64,000 nt of DNA from Sternotherus odoratus. Its lineage: Eukaryota > Chordata > Testudines > Kinosternidae. Position 1 is the stretch's first letter; each line of letters opens with the position of its first letter. A program made the translations under genes and the position numbers. The stretch is from positions 62,540,892 through 62,604,891 of the forward strand of contig JAVMKO010000001.1 in NCBI GenBank assembly GCA_032164245.1, given 5' to 3'. The notes under the pieces are model-generated. The model was not told where the DNA came from. It did no database searches and was given only the letters and a program-made list of their open reading frames with translations. Shown piece by piece: positions 1 to 12,415 of this stretch.

Positions 1-350
1 TTTTAAATCTACTAAAATACCAGGAAAATGCTAGCTTTACAGTCACCCATATTAAATAATTTGATCAAGCACACGAAAGAAATCCTTTTGCACAGGGGAA
101 AGGAATGGCACAATATTACCGGGGCACAAAACTTATCATGTAGCACCTCTAAAACCTGTTCTTATTAGCCAAAGTATTTCTGTCTGCCTCCTACTGTGAG
201 AAGCACAGAAGGCAGGTTCTCAGCAGTACTGGAAACAAATTAGATGAGGACTATATTAATGTAACATTAAAGTTTGCTGACAACACCTCATAAGAAAGGA
301 AATGCAGAGTTATAATATTGATTTTGCTCCCTTGTCCTTTATTCTTGCAG

Positions 351-448
351 CCTACATGGTTCAGAGATCCCCCAACAATGGTTCTTTGCTTAATAACGCT
401 TCACATAGCGATCTTGAAAAACTGTGGCACAATGAAGCAGAGATAAAG
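351..448 (+). CDS. Unidentified exon-like segment, antisense to PPFIA2
   Basis: A strong acceptor (TTGTCCTTTATTCTTGCAG) precedes 351 and a good donor (ATAAAG|GTGAGA) follows 448. The 98 bases are open in only one frame: two bases, then YMVQRSPNNGSLLNNASHS and DLEKLWHNEAEIK. The segment lies on the plus strand, opposite to PPFIA2 and inside its intron. I do not recognise the peptide. It could be an exon of a nested antisense gene or non-coding RNA, a relic exon, or chance. No partner exon was found. Confidence 0.28.
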
Positions 449-3369
449 GTGAGAGAATGACCCTGTTTTTTTAAGAAATAAACTTGGAGTTCCCAAATCC
501 TGAAGGGTCAGGTTCTGTTCCTTGTACTCCTAGTGAGCATCCCGTTGTAATCAATGGGGCCATTCTTGCAGTTAGAAGCTATTCAGAGAGTTTCCGAATT
601 TTGATTTGAATCAAGTTGCCCAGCGGTGAAGAACACAAACAACTTATGCCACAGTTCCAAATTTGTGTCTTTAGTTCTATGGAACTGTTTAATTTCTTAA
701 ATCCCAACTTTCAGGTACAATGCAAGTTTTTTAGATACCCAGAGGTCAGAGTTTATAGGTGAAATCAGCTGTTTAGATACCTAAATTCCCTAAATTAGTT
801 TGCATCCACAAGAGTCCTTTTTTGAAAATCTGGCCCTACAACTGCCTCAGGTTTCTGTATTTCTTCTATATCTAGATATAACACGCTGACATCTGACAAC
901 ACTTTTCAACCAAAATCATCCATGCTACCCCCTCAGCACACACCCTATCCTCTGCTGCAGGAAGTTTTGCAGCTGCTCATAGGAAGCTGGTTATATAATT
1001 GCCACTTGCTATCCATGTCCTCTTCCTGAATCTCAGCTAAGCCAAGGGGACCTGGAGAGCTGGGCTAAGGAGCCCAAACCTATGAGTAAAAAAAGTCAGT
1101 TAACTGCTTGGAATGCAAGAATGGTGTTCACCCTCTTCCGGTGGCTTGTGGAAGTGAGGGTTTCCTGCTCCAATTTCCCAGACAGGGTAGAGTCTCTACC
1201 ACACTACTGTTGCACAGGTTCTACCCAATAATTGGAGTACAAGATCACTCAACCACCCCATCATCAGCGTGAGCTTCTTCAGTGCCAGCGGTCTGTGAGT
1301 TGAGGGGAACTTTGGTTCAGGAGGCAAATTTGGCCTTGATAGATCTCTTTTTAAACGCATGGCTGAACTCTGGAATTGAAGTGCCAGCAAAGGAGACATA
1401 CTCTTTAGGCTCCAGAGCCCCTTAAAACATCTTTCCCCTGAAGAATTCACTTCCTCCAGCCCGGAATATCAAATAAAGCATTGAGCATGTTCATATATCT
1501 CTGGTGTGATTCCCATGAGCTCAGTTGCCATACAGTAATCAGAGTGGAGTCAGGTTTGGGCTCTCTGTTTAGCATTATGCTGCTGCTTCTGATGGAGATG
1601 TTCTCCCGTGGAGTAGTGAAGAGCCTCTAGAGTTGCATGGTCAGTCAGACTTGTGGCAGTACTTATGGAAGAGCAGCTCTGGATACTGCTTTTGGCTGAA
1701 TAGGCCAAAACCTGAATTTCTTATACTCCAGGCTACTGTTATCAGTGACATCACACGTAATCCTGAGGTTCTTGGAAGGTACATCAGGTGAGGGACGAAA
1801 ATGATTATAAATAATTTTAGTTGTAATTTTAAAATCCATTATTTTAATATTGTGTTAGGGTGACATTAACCCTTGGGCAGATGCTAGCACAAGATCAAAG
1901 CCTCACTTAATGAATTGGGATTTTAAAGAGATTTTTATTTAATTATTTAGAAAGATTTAAATTTATATTTAAAAGCTCACATAATAATTTCCTTTTACTG
2001 TATAGTTTATAATCATGAAGTGAAAATTTTATTTAATTTGAATATCCCCTTTTTTAAAAAAACCCTGTGATTTAAATATATGTATGATTTGATATTATAT
2101 AATATGACATTTTAAATTACTTCACTTAGGCTGTCTACAGGGTTTGATCCTTTGATCCTCTGCAGAACTAAAAACAGAGCCTCTATGACTCCATCTAAAA
2201 GCAGTAATTTCTTATGTGGTAGCTGCAGTAAGCTCTTATCCTCTTACATGAATCAGCCACTAGAGGGGACAGAGATCCACACTTTGTTAGAATGAGTTAC
2301 AAAACTGAATGTATGATGCAAGTTTATTAATTATGTATAGTTTTGATAAAAAGTAAATATAATTAATAAAGTTAATATGACTAAAATAGTAACCTCCAGT
2401 ATTTATGAAAAATATGAATCTTCTGCAGTGATTGTAGGCCTGTAGCAAATTTTCAAATCAAAATTCCTTGGCCATTTAAAAGTCAAGTTTTAAAAAAATC
2501 AAAATCAAGATGGTAGAATCAAGACTGTTATACAGGAGGTCACACTTGCTGATGGCTTTATAATCTCTGAATCTATTAAAGGGGTTTTCACTGAAGAATA
2601 CATTAGTTTATTTTACAGTATAAAGAATCAGACAATTTTAAAGTGAATCTGTAATTTTTCATTACCACAAAGTGGAAACGCATAAAATTGTGTGCAATTT
2701 TCCTACCACCAAGGCAATAACAGCCATAGACTAGGTTACATAAATTTAGATGCCATTTTTAGGGGGGAAAATGTATTCACTACACTTCATCAAAGTAGTT
2801 TATGAGGCCATGAAGTTATCTTAAGTACAACCCACAAATTAGTGACTGAGAGGAAGGGGCCCATGGCTCCAGAGGATAACCCACTGCTTGCTCCTCAGAT
2901 GGACAGAGAGGCCTCTGGTTACAGGAAACTACAACTGCAGTTGCTTTCACCCTGCCTCGCTAAGCAACTGATCATTAGGGAAGGAGCAGAGCTCAGCTGC
3001 ATTAGTAACAGCCTCAGACTGTTTCCCTCTGCTGGGGCTTACAGTTGCTGGGGAGAAATGTAATGTTCCCCTCCCTAATCTGAAAACTGGGGAGGAGCTG
3101 GTAGATGTCACAGAAACCCCTATATACCCTTACACAGTGTCATTAGGCAGATACAGAACTTTCCTTGTGCTCCTAATTTTTTGAAACACATGCAACTAAT
3201 AGGGTAAGGAGAATTGATATTAATTAGACTTTACTGTAAGTGGTAGTTTGCAGATAATATTCGCTAAAAGGGTTTGCAAGCATTGGAATGATTACAAAAT
3301 GAATCAATATTTATAGATATTATTTAAGAATAGAATCCCCTTTATTTAAGACACTGTGGGAGTAACTGT

Positions 3370-4312
3370 AATATGAATGTAGGACTAGAAGGGACCTTGG
3401 TAGGTCATCTAGTTCAGTCCCCTGCACTGATGAAGGATGGTAAGGATGAAGGATGGTATTATTTAGAGCATCGCTGACAAAAGTTTGTCTAACCTGCTCT
3501 TAAAAACTTCCCATTACAGAGATTCCCACAACCTCCCTAGGTCATTTGTTCCCGTGCTTAATGAGCCTTATGGTTATGTAGTTTTTCTGATTATCTAACC
3601 TAAATCTTCCTTGCTGCAATTTATGCCCATTACTTCCTGTTCTCAGTGGATAAGGAGAACAATTTATCATTCTGTTCTTTATAACATCCTTTTATGTAGT
3701 TGAAGATTGTTATCATGTCCCCACTCAGCCTTCTCTTCTTCAGACTAAACAAACCCTGTTTTTTCAATCTTTCCTGGTAGGTCATATTTTCTAGGCCTTT
3801 AACCCACGTTTGTTGCTCTGCTCTGGACTTTCTCAAATTTGTCCACATCTTTCCCAAAGGACACTGTTTGCCAGTTGAGGCTTATCAGTGCTGAGTACAA
3901 TAGAAGAATTCTTATGTCTTGCTTACAACACCCCTACTAATACACCGCAGAAGGACATTTGTTGTTTTGCAACAGTATTACACTGCTGACTCATATTTAA
4001 TTTGTGATCCACTACAGCCCCCAGACCCACTTCTGCAGTACTCCTTCCTAGGTAGTCATTTTCCATTTTGTATTTGTGCAGCTGATTATTCCTTCCTAAG
4101 TGTAGTTCTTTGCATTTGTCCTTATTGAATATCATCCTATGTATTTCAGACCATTTCGACACTTTGTCAAGATAATTTTAAATTCTAACCCAGTCCTCCA
4201 AAGCTCTTCCAACCCTTCCCAGGTGGCATTGTCCACACATTTTATAAGTGTACTCTCTATGTATTATCCAAATAATTTATTAATACATCATTAACTATTT
4301 TCTACTGTCCTA
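3370..4312 (-). mobile_element. CR1 LINE fragment (ORF2 C-terminus and 3' region)
   Basis: On the minus strand this decodes to the end of a CR1 reverse-transcriptase ORF2, with the conserved MTYQERLKKQGLFSLKKRRLSGD block and an FNYIKGC motif around 3660-3800. It continues upstream to about 4312 with internal stops. The 3' end near 3370 carries the typical GGACTAGAAGGGACCTTGG-like tail. It is a dead, 5'-truncated copy. Confidence 0.85.
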
Positions 4313-4819
4313 AATTGGTACTGCAAGCAAAGGAAATTATATGAAAGTGGACTTTAGTTAGCCTGTGTACAAAGCTAGGGAGACTCTTCTGTTAATCTAA
4401 CATTTTAGAAAGAGGACATGATACAACTGGGTATCCTCATCAATGGCACAATTAGAGAGGGGCACAGTCAGGTGTGAACGGACTGGATGGCGCAGAATGG
4501 TGGTGACATGGAAGTGCTGGTTCTCCCCAGCATTGACCTCTCTTCCCTAATCCCAAGGAAACTACTTCACGGGGACACTATTGTATTGGGCTGTTCTCCC
4601 TGTCCTGATCCTCTCCAGAGCCCTAGGGGACTGTTTAGCATATGATTATGCTAACCCACTCAACATTATTATACTAGGGTTGACATTCAGTATTTTGAAA
4701 CTCCTCTGAAGGGAGCACTGGCCAGAGTACTCAATATGGGAACTGTATTGTCAGGGGAGAGATAAAATCCAAGACATCAGTGCTGACTATGAATGTTTAG
4801 GACAACTTGAGATTTAGGG

Positions 4820-5004
4820 CAGTGGTTTTCAATCTGTGGTCCATGGAGGGGGTCCACAAAAGGCTGCTGTTACCATAGAATAATGGTTTTCAACCTGTGG
4901 TCTGCAGTCTCGTGGGCATCAGCAGACTAAGATTTCCAAAGGGCTCCACAATTCAATTTAAAAATTTGTAGGAATCAAAAATGAAAAAAAGTTAAGAACC
5001 ACTG
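4820..5004. mobile_element. Short hAT (Charlie-like) element with perfect 8-base TSD
   Basis: The element starts CAGTGGTTTTCAATCTGTGG and ends in AGTTAAGAACCACTG, giving imperfect hAT-type terminal inverted repeats. It is flanked by the identical octamer ATTTAGGG at 4812-4819 and 5005-5012. There is no coding capacity. The internal GGTCCATGGAGGGGGTCCAC resembles Charlie-type non-autonomous elements. Confidence 0.88.
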
Positions 5005-6083
5005 ATTTAGGGGTTTATAATTCATAGTGTTTCTTATCCCCTATATGTTTTTTTCCTGCATAGGTGATTTTCGAACCCTGCATCACCCACTGTCAACTGT
5101 TCATTGTGTAACAGTAAATGAATGTTATTTAAAAATGAATGACTAAGGAGAGTCCTCTCATTGATCTCTCTGTAGGCAAATATTAAAATCTGGATTAAAA
5201 ACGAAATCTCTAGTTTGATCTTGTTTACAACTGTCACGAAGGTGAGGCTCACCTAATGAGGTGAACAATAAATAGCTGCTCAAAATGACTCACTCCTAAA
5301 CTCAAGTGCAGGAACTATAATACAAAGTCTAAAAACTTCCATGATGAAACTTGAGTTTCAACACACAATGCTGTACTTCTGTAACATAGTAGTGCAATTA
5401 GATAGTTCCAATTGATTTCACATGTGGAGTTCTCAGGAATATCAATTATAATGGCTCTTAATTAAAATTCAATAGCAAAAGTGAGGCAAGTTCATAATGA
5501 GGCACGTTAAAACAAGTAGTAGCAACATTTTAATAGTACGGTACTAGTCGTTCTCGCTTAGAAACAATGGCTTGTAGACAGAGAAGCTAATTCCCATAAA
5601 ATGTCATGCATAAAAGTTTTCTAATAAAGATATTGCCTGCAAGTCAAAATGTTATGTTGAAGACAAAATGCAACAGATTCCCTTTATTAATTATTATTAT
5701 TATTATTATTTCCTTTAGTATTTAACACTGAGTAATATAAATGGAAATGTTAATAATTGTATTCTTTTAAGTAGAAATATTGTCCAAATTACAACCAGCC
5801 TTTATAAATATTAGACTTCTGTAAATTAAAATAGATAAAAGATGCCTTTCAATATGAGCAAATTGAGGACTTTAAACCAAGGTGTAAACACAATTGATTC
5901 TCTATGGAAAAAATAATATTCAAATAATTGAAAGGGACAAATGTCCAGGAACTCCTGTCTTGGATTCAAAGCCCTTTGGAATCAGGCAAGAGTATTTCCG
6001 TTGAACATGTAAGGCTTTGGACAGATGCTATTAGCAGAAGGAATTTTTCATTTCTCTGTGTTGGTATTTTTTAACCTCTATAG

Positions 6084-6215
6084 TAGGGTGACCAGATGTC
6101 CAGATTTTATAGGGACAGTCCAGATTTTTTATTCTTTTTCTTATATAGGCTCCTATTATGCCCCCTTACAGACACCTCTGTCCCAGCTTTTCACACTTGC
6201 TGTCTGGTCACCCTG
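6084..6215. mobile_element. 132-base palindromic MITE (GGGTGACCAGA family)
   Basis: The ends are TAGGGTGACCAGA and TCTGGTCACCCTG, a near-perfect inverted repeat. The 8-base flanks CTCTATAG and CTCTCTAG match at 7 of 8, fitting a hAT-type target duplication. The terminal motif resembles that of the larger element at 36118-37543, so the two are probably related. Confidence 0.8.
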
Positions 6216-6403
6216 CTCTCTAGATCTGAAAAGAACTAGAAGCAAACTTGCCATTGCCATATACTTTTGACTTAATCTCTTTTAAAAGGGTCTATATGTG
6301 TTTTAAATACAATCCTTAATTAAAAATTAAGTTAGTTCTTCGGACTCTTGCCCTTAGGTTGACCCTGACTTTAAATAATGTAGACATCTTTTCTATGTAT
6401 ATG

Positions 6404-6407
<4 letters not shown>

Positions 6408-6478
<71 letters not shown>
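6408..6478. repeat. (TA)n microsatellite
   Basis: About 35 uninterrupted TA dinucleotides. It is likely polymorphic and prone to cruciform formation. Confidence 0.97.
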
Positions 6479-6480
<2 letters not shown>

Positions 6481-7104
6481 CTTTGTATAATAGGTGCACT
6501 GGGAATGGTGGGCAAGGTTAATTCTTCATGTCTCTGCAAAACTTTTTCCAGTTAACTTGAAAAGAGTTTTCAGGGGATAATAATTGAAATATTGAAACAG
6601 GTAAATGTAAGTAATGATTGAAGCAATAAATAAAAAGTGTTTAAATACAAAAGGCCAGGGAAGTTTTATTATTTATTTAATATGAGCTTGGGTAACATAG
6701 TTATGGACAGCATTTTAAAATATTGCTGTAATTGCTGTATATTAGTGTATGTTCTGGAAGCAGAAGGGCATTATTGCTTTTCTGAAAGCATACATTATAT
6801 GAACAGAGGCATATTCTGGAATGCTGAATAGCCATAAAAAAGACAGACCATTACTTTAAATTAGAGCAGCAGAAAATTACTATTAAAAATATAATAAAAA
6901 CAATAATGAACCAAACATACTTGCCTAATAGACGACCTTACAATCTAGTACAAAGTTTACTAGATATTATTAGAGACCCTTGGAGCTTCCAGGTTAATTA
7001 AATTTTATTAAATCAGGTTTTGTACCAGCATTTGATAGTAATACATTTTAAATTAAAATAGTAACTCCTGTCCTCTACATGTTTATTTCTGGTCTTCCAA
7101 TCGT

Positions 7105-7126
7105 AAAAAAAAAAAAAAAAAAAAAA
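7105..7126. repeat. A homopolymer
   Basis: A run of 22 A residues. No SINE body is evident immediately upstream. Confidence 0.9.
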
Positions 7127-8201
7127 GCCATAGTTCAAACATATTTAAGAGACTGTGTACTCTGCATAGAATTTTCTTTTATAAGCTCCATAAATTGTTT
7201 CAGGAAAAACAAAAAACTTGTTCAATTGATCTTAGAGGAGGAGATGAGGTTTTTAAAGCTGAAAACAGGAGAGCCAATTAAAACACAATTCTAAAACAAA
7301 TGAATTGATGAAAAAGAAAAATAAGCATGAAATTATATAGGCATAAAATGAAAATATTGTTGTTCTATAATCAGAGCATGTAGACACAGCAAGCCAGTCT
7401 GTTTTAAAAATTGACTGGCATTATCACCAGGGTAGACTCATAAGAGTAAGGGCTTCAAGATCAAGTCCTGAATTTGTGAAGAAATGAGAAATATTGTATG
7501 TTTATTTATTATAAAGTTTTCCATACCCTGAACATTTGGTTTGGGATTAGTTCTCTGCATAGGTCTGGTTATATAATTGAAAAAGGAAAAGAAAACAAAA
7601 GAAAACATGGTGCTGAAAATGAACATGTTCAGCAGCCAGCATGATTTAACTTACCCAGATATGCTTTTCATGAGATGAAGAGAGATGGATGGAAAAAAAA
7701 AAGCACACAAACATTAATGAATATATGTCAATCCATTAAAAAAATCATGATAGATAAAATAATAGCACAGTTACAAATATGGCAAATCTCACTATGAAAC
7801 AGAGCTTCCACTAATTTATTTAAAAAGATACATGCCCCTGTATGGATTTTTAAACCAAGATAACAGCACGTTATAATTAAATTGGTGTCTGCTACTTATT
7901 AGAAACCTCTTAGCAAAACAGACCTACAGTAAATGTTAGAGCCAGAAGGTCTGACAACACACCACATGTTGGATACTATTCACAAACAAATGCAAGTTGT
8001 CCCAGCTTCCATCACGTCCATCTTTTGTGCAATGGAATGTTATGTATATTTTGATTAGTGTGGTTTTCACACAAACATATTTATTTACAAACAAGGTGAA
8101 TTTAGCTAATTACCACAGAATCATTTCCAACTGCACACACGCACAAAATACACAGCAAAGGGGGAACCAGGATTTTCTTTCTTGCCTATTACATCAAAAA
8201 G

Positions 8202-8225
8202 CCCCCCCCCCCCCCCCAAAAAAAA
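8202..8225. repeat. C16-A8 homopolymer junction
   Basis: Sixteen C residues are followed directly by eight A residues. This is a low-complexity tract with a G-run on the minus strand. Confidence 0.9.
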
Positions 8226-10099
8226 TGGTCTAAGCTGTGTTTTCTGAAACATTACGGGAAATGTCAGCACCACTTAGGGCTGGATTCTGCCATCCTTACT
8301 CATGCTGAATAGTATGTAACTCAGTAACTAGTCTGATTGGTGTGAGATGAGTTGTCATAGTGATTTAAGCATTCTATGTAAGGTATTATGCCGTGTAAGG
8401 ATAGAAACATTAGGCCCCTTACTGAGGTTATGGAATTTTACTTTCACTTCAAAATGAGTCTACATATAAGAGCATGGTGAGTTGTGTATGGTTGTAAAAC
8501 AGCTACGATTTTCCAAAAAACACACAGCGAGAAATATCACTAAAAGGCCCGTGCACTGATCACACCAAAAATTTGAGTTTATTTTCCTGTTGACACAAGT
8601 GTGTAAAGTTACACAGAATTAAAAGTGAGCTAATAAAAATAGTTTATGGATGAATAACATTGCCCACTAGGTGCTAAACATGCAGAAAACCCAGGAGAAA
8701 AACCTCGTGCTAAAGGTGTCTATTGCACAGCTAAGATGCCATCATTGGTAATATAATTTCCCCAGAGTACCATCTGTATTTTAGAATTGTCTTTCAGTAA
8801 AGAAAGACAGATCCCATGTCACATGCCTGAATAACACCTAAGCACTCTTACAATACTGTACTTCAAAACGAACCTTACACGGGTTAAAAGAAAGGTGTGC
8901 TGTAAAACTGCTTGGAAAATGTAACTGAAGAAAAGGCTGTCCTGACAAACACAGTGCTCTGATTGAGCATGGGCAGCTGAGGTCCAGACAAAACACACAA
9001 CAGTCAGGAAGGGGGAAGAGGCCAAGAAAGAAAGTTTTTGTTTCCAGTGCATGTGTGTGTGGTGGAGAGAGAGGATGGGCAACAGAAGGAGAAAAATGGG
9101 AAGAAAGTGGAAGTAAATGACAAAAGGGTGAGATACGGAGAGTTTTTGGGCCAGAGGACAGACAGATGGGGAGGAAGAAGAAAGTGAGTAATGGAAATAG
9201 AGAAATAAATACATATTTGTAGAGTTCCTAAATTAATGAACCTGAATCAGGTCATTAGACCTTAAAGTAGAGTCATGAACTGTAACATTTAGGAGAAGAT
9301 TCTCTGTGTTGCTCTACTCTGTGAGGACTGACCTTAAAGCTCTAGCTATAGATCATTCTACCGTGTTGGAGTTCTCAGCATCCAGAGGCAGCATAGTGCA
9401 TTTCCTATGCTAGGGGAGGCTAGAGGAGTGTCAGGCTGCTCTAACCTGCCCCTGAGCCAGACAGAGAATAAGGGAAGTTAAACTGGCTTCCTCATGGCAT
9501 CCCACTTTACAAAAATTCTGGTTCCTTAAATTTTAGCTCTCTCATTTTCCTAAGAAAACCTTTTTTCCATTTTAATGAGGGAATTCAAGGACCTTCCTTG
9601 ATCATATTTCAGCTTCTTGGAAATAATATATTTTTTTTTTGCGGGGGGAGGGAGGGAGGTGGATTTTCCTGCTGTCTTTCATCTCTATTTCCCTTATTCA
9701 CGTAGTCTCCCACCCTATGAAGGAACAGACATGGCAGGACCTTTGTGTTCCTATGGTGTCCCATTGATTACAAAATAAGGATTTACGGCACAGTTGTCTC
9801 AGATCCACAAGTACACACTTACATCCACGAGGGTCTTTCCACTGAAGTCTTGGGATGCTGCGTGAGTGCAAGGCCCTACTAGCCTAGATGAGAGTGCAGG
9901 GTTGAGGCCTTGTTTTGCTTTTCCTGCTTGTGTCTGGCTCAGAATTAGCTGTTAGTCCCTACACAGTATTGGGAGAAAGGATTCAAACATTTGGCAAGAG
10001 GGATCTCTGGGTACTTCTCTTTATTTTTCACAAACCCTGTATTTAAAATCAAAGGGAAACAGTTTTCCATAACCGGGAAGAATGAAATGATGTACTACT

Positions 10100-10414
10100 T
10101 TCATTGGGATTTGAAATAAATATAGAACCCGACAACCCTCCCCTCCCAGCATGCTCTGGTGGACTCAGCTGTGGCGGGCGGATCCCATGTGCATTGCTGC
10201 CAAGGGGGGAGTGACTCTGTAGGCCCTGGAGCGCTGGGACCAGTACACAGTTTGGGGTGGAGTGGGGGCAATAACCTTGCATGCTCATCTCCCAAGTCTC
10301 TGCATGGGGCTGGCTCCACCAACCCCGACCTACCCCAATTTTTCTGCTACCCATCAGCTTTGTGCCCTGGATGACTGCTTCACTCATCCTGCCCTGTTTA
10401 CAGCCCTGCACTCT
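10100..10414. repeat. GC-rich non-coding stretch, probably an old interspersed repeat
   Basis: This stretch is GC-rich compared with its AT-rich surroundings and open in several frames at once. The open frames overlap on both strands and resemble no protein I know. It abuts the transposon nest that starts at about 10415. No clear termini were found. Confidence 0.4.
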
Positions 10415-10819
10415 GGGTACATCTACACTGCAATTAAAAAATCCATGGCTGTCCTGGCCAGCTGACTCAGGCTCACGCACTCAGGCTAAGGGACCATTTA
10501 ATTGTGATGGAGACATCCGGGCTCAGATTGGAACCCAGGCTCTAGAACCCTGTGAGGTGGGAGAGGTCCCAGAGCTTGAGCTGCAGCCCAACCTCAACAT
10601 CTACATTGAAATTAAACACTCTTAGCCTGAGCCCCATTATCGTGAGTCAGCTGGCTTGGGCCAGATGCGGGTTTTTAATTGTAGGGCTGGTCTCCACTGG
10701 GGGGGAAATCGACTGTAGATATGCAATTTCAGCTATGTAGTACAGTAAAACCTCGATTTAACGGACTTCGAATGCAACGGACAAAATTTTAAAGAAAGTC
10801 CGATGCATCCGAAATCCGT

Positions 10820-11545
10820 TTGTCGAGGTCCGGCTGCGGGCTCCCTGCTTTAGCCAGGGTTCGAGCTGCACGCGGGCTGCCTGCCGGCTCCCCGCTGCCG
10901 CCCGGGTCCAGGCAGCGGGCGGGCTGCCTGCCGGCTCCCGCCCAGGTCCCGCCAGCCAGCTGGAGCCCCGAGCCCTGGGGAGCGTGGATCAAGCCACGCT
11001 CCCCGGGCGGCAGCTGCAGTCGCGCTCCCCGGGCGGTGGCTGGAGCCGCAAGCCCCGGAGAGCGAGCCCCGAGCCCCGATCAAGCCGCACTCCCCGGGTG
11101 GCAGCTGCAGTCACGCTCCCCGGGCGGCGGCTGGAGCTGCGAGCCCCGGAGAGCGAGCCCCGAGCCCCGGGGAGCGTGGATCAAGCCGCGCTCCCTGGGC
11201 GGCAGCTGCAGTCGCGCTCCCCGGGCGGCGGCTGGAGCCGCGAGCCCCGGGGAGCGAGCCGCGAGCCCCGGGGAGCGAGCCCCGAGCCCCGGGGAGCGTG
11301 GATCAAGCCGCGCTCCCCGGGCGGCAGCTGCAGTCGCGCTCCCCGGGCGGCGGCTGGAGCCGCGAGCGCCGAGGAGCGTGGATCAAGCCGTGCTCCCCGG
11401 GCGGCGGCTGCAGTCGCGCTCCCCGGGTGGCGGCTGGAGCCCTGAGGAGCACAGCGGATGGAGCCCCGAGGAGCGAGGCTCGAGCCGCGATCCACGGGAG
11501 GCGGCTGGATTCCCGAGCCTCGGCCGCCAGCGGGGACTGGGGCCG
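10820..11545. repeat. GC-rich minisatellite, unit about 80-120 bases
   Basis: Imperfect units share GTGGATCAAGCCGCGCTCC, GGGCGGCAGCTGCAGTCGCG and GGCTGGAGCCGCGAGCCCC. The GATCAAGCC landmark recurs near 10985, 11075, 11177, 11300 and 11381. Variation in spacing comes from expansion of a CCCCGGGGAGCGAGC sub-repeat. Long open frames on both strands are produced by the absence of stop codons in this GC-rich sequence and should not be read as proteins. Confidence 0.85.
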
Positions 11546-11624
11546 GGGTGCATGGGGGTCCACAGCACATTTTTTTTGTTTTGTTTTAAAAAAAAATCAG
11601 CGGCTTTTCAGCGGAGGGGAAGTA

Positions 11625-11755
11625 CAGTGAAACCTCTAATTAAGGACTAATTGGGCGGGCTGCGGACTGTTTTTTTTTTTTTATTAAATAACGGACTTTT
11701 GGCTTTAACGGACACCCAGTCGCCCGAATTAGTCTGTTAAATTGAGGTTTTACTG
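11625..11755. mobile_element. Complete 131-base pogo-like MITE sharing the right end of the larger element
   Basis: A second left-type terminus, CAGTGAAACCTCTAATTAAG, starts at 11625 after a TA dinucleotide. It pairs with the right terminus ending at 11755, which is also followed by TA. The inverted ends match further inward (GACTAATTnGGGCG). This is therefore a self-contained short element embedded at one end of the 1-kb element. Confidence 0.75.
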
Positions 11756-12415
11756 TAACTGCGTCCTCACGGCGGCGGTGGGCGGCGGCGCAGTCCCCTG
11801 TCGACTCCAGCTTGCGCCTCTTGCCGAGCTGGACTTCTGGAGTTGACGGGGCAGCCGCTGGCGATCGATTTATCACGTCTTGACGAGACGCGATAAATCA
11901 ATCGCTAAAAGATCGATCCTTCCCTGCGGTAGTGAAGACGAGCCCGTAGTGTAGACATTCCTTCTCATACATTTCCAAGACTTGAAGAGGAGCTCTGGCT
12001 AAGTTTGAAAGCTTGTCCCTGTAACCAACAAAAGTTGGTCCAAAAATATATATTACCTCACCCACCCTCTCTCTTTAATATCATTACATTTGTAAGTGTG
12101 CAGTATTTTAATGAAAGCAATTACTATTTTGGGTACAGGAGAGAGATGGTTCCCCCAATATCTAATTTAGTAGCATCATATATTAAGTAGCATCACATAA
12201 AATTAAGGGAAAATATTGGTAGAGACCTTTACTGACTGTATCCAATAAATGGAGGGAAATATGTTTTGCAATGGAATTAACTTGAAAGGAAAAAAAACCA
12301 GTTCTTATTTACATAAAACAAAAATTAGACCCTGGTCTTGCAAGGAGAACAGTATTGGTTCATGAATGCAATGTCCTCACTGACTTCAACAAGGCACTGT
12401 GTGGTTCTCCTAGCC

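Larger units (their letters stand above)
10743..11755. mobile_element. Pogo/Tigger-like non-autonomous element with GC-rich minisatellite core
   Basis: The termini begin CAGTAAAACCTCGATTTAAC on the left and, reverse-complemented, CAGTAAAACCTCAATTTAAC on the right. TA flanks both ends (10741-10742, 11756-11757), as expected for Tc1/mariner-pogo elements. No transposase is encoded. The core is a GC-rich minisatellite (10820-11545) that does not belong to a normal pogo element. Confidence 0.82.
10684..11945. mobile_element. Harbinger-like MITE inserted in the outer MITE
   Basis: The ends GGGCTGGTCTCCACT and AGTGAAGACGAGCCC are inverted, and GTA flanks both sides (10681-10683 and 11946-11948). 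A second copy of the same family sits at 53591-53887 with TAA on both sides. The shared internal motif is ACTCCAGCTTGCGCCT. The copy here is interrupted at 10741-11757 by a pogo-like element. Confidence 0.75.
10415..11962. mobile_element. Outer MITE of a nested transposon stack
   Basis: The left end GGGTACATCTACACTGC pairs with the right end GTAGTGTAGACATTCC near 11946-11962 (TCTACACT core in both). The element itself is about 280 bases (10415-10683 plus 11949-11962). It was split by the element at 10684-11945. The target duplication of this outermost element is not clear. Confidence 0.65.

Noticed and set aside
8819..9214. 131-codon minus-strand frame rich in Phe, Leu and Ser
   Set aside because: Low-complexity purine-rich plus strand; no domain, splice or family evidence.
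10820..11545. Regularly spaced repeats resembling a CRISPR array
   Set aside because: Units are contiguous, variable in length, GC-rich and lack unique spacers; vertebrate genomic context.
10820..11650. 276-codon open frame on the plus strand with long overlapping frames on the minus strand
   Set aside because: All frames lack stops because the sequence is a GC-rich minisatellite inside a transposon; the peptide is repetitive and open on both strands.
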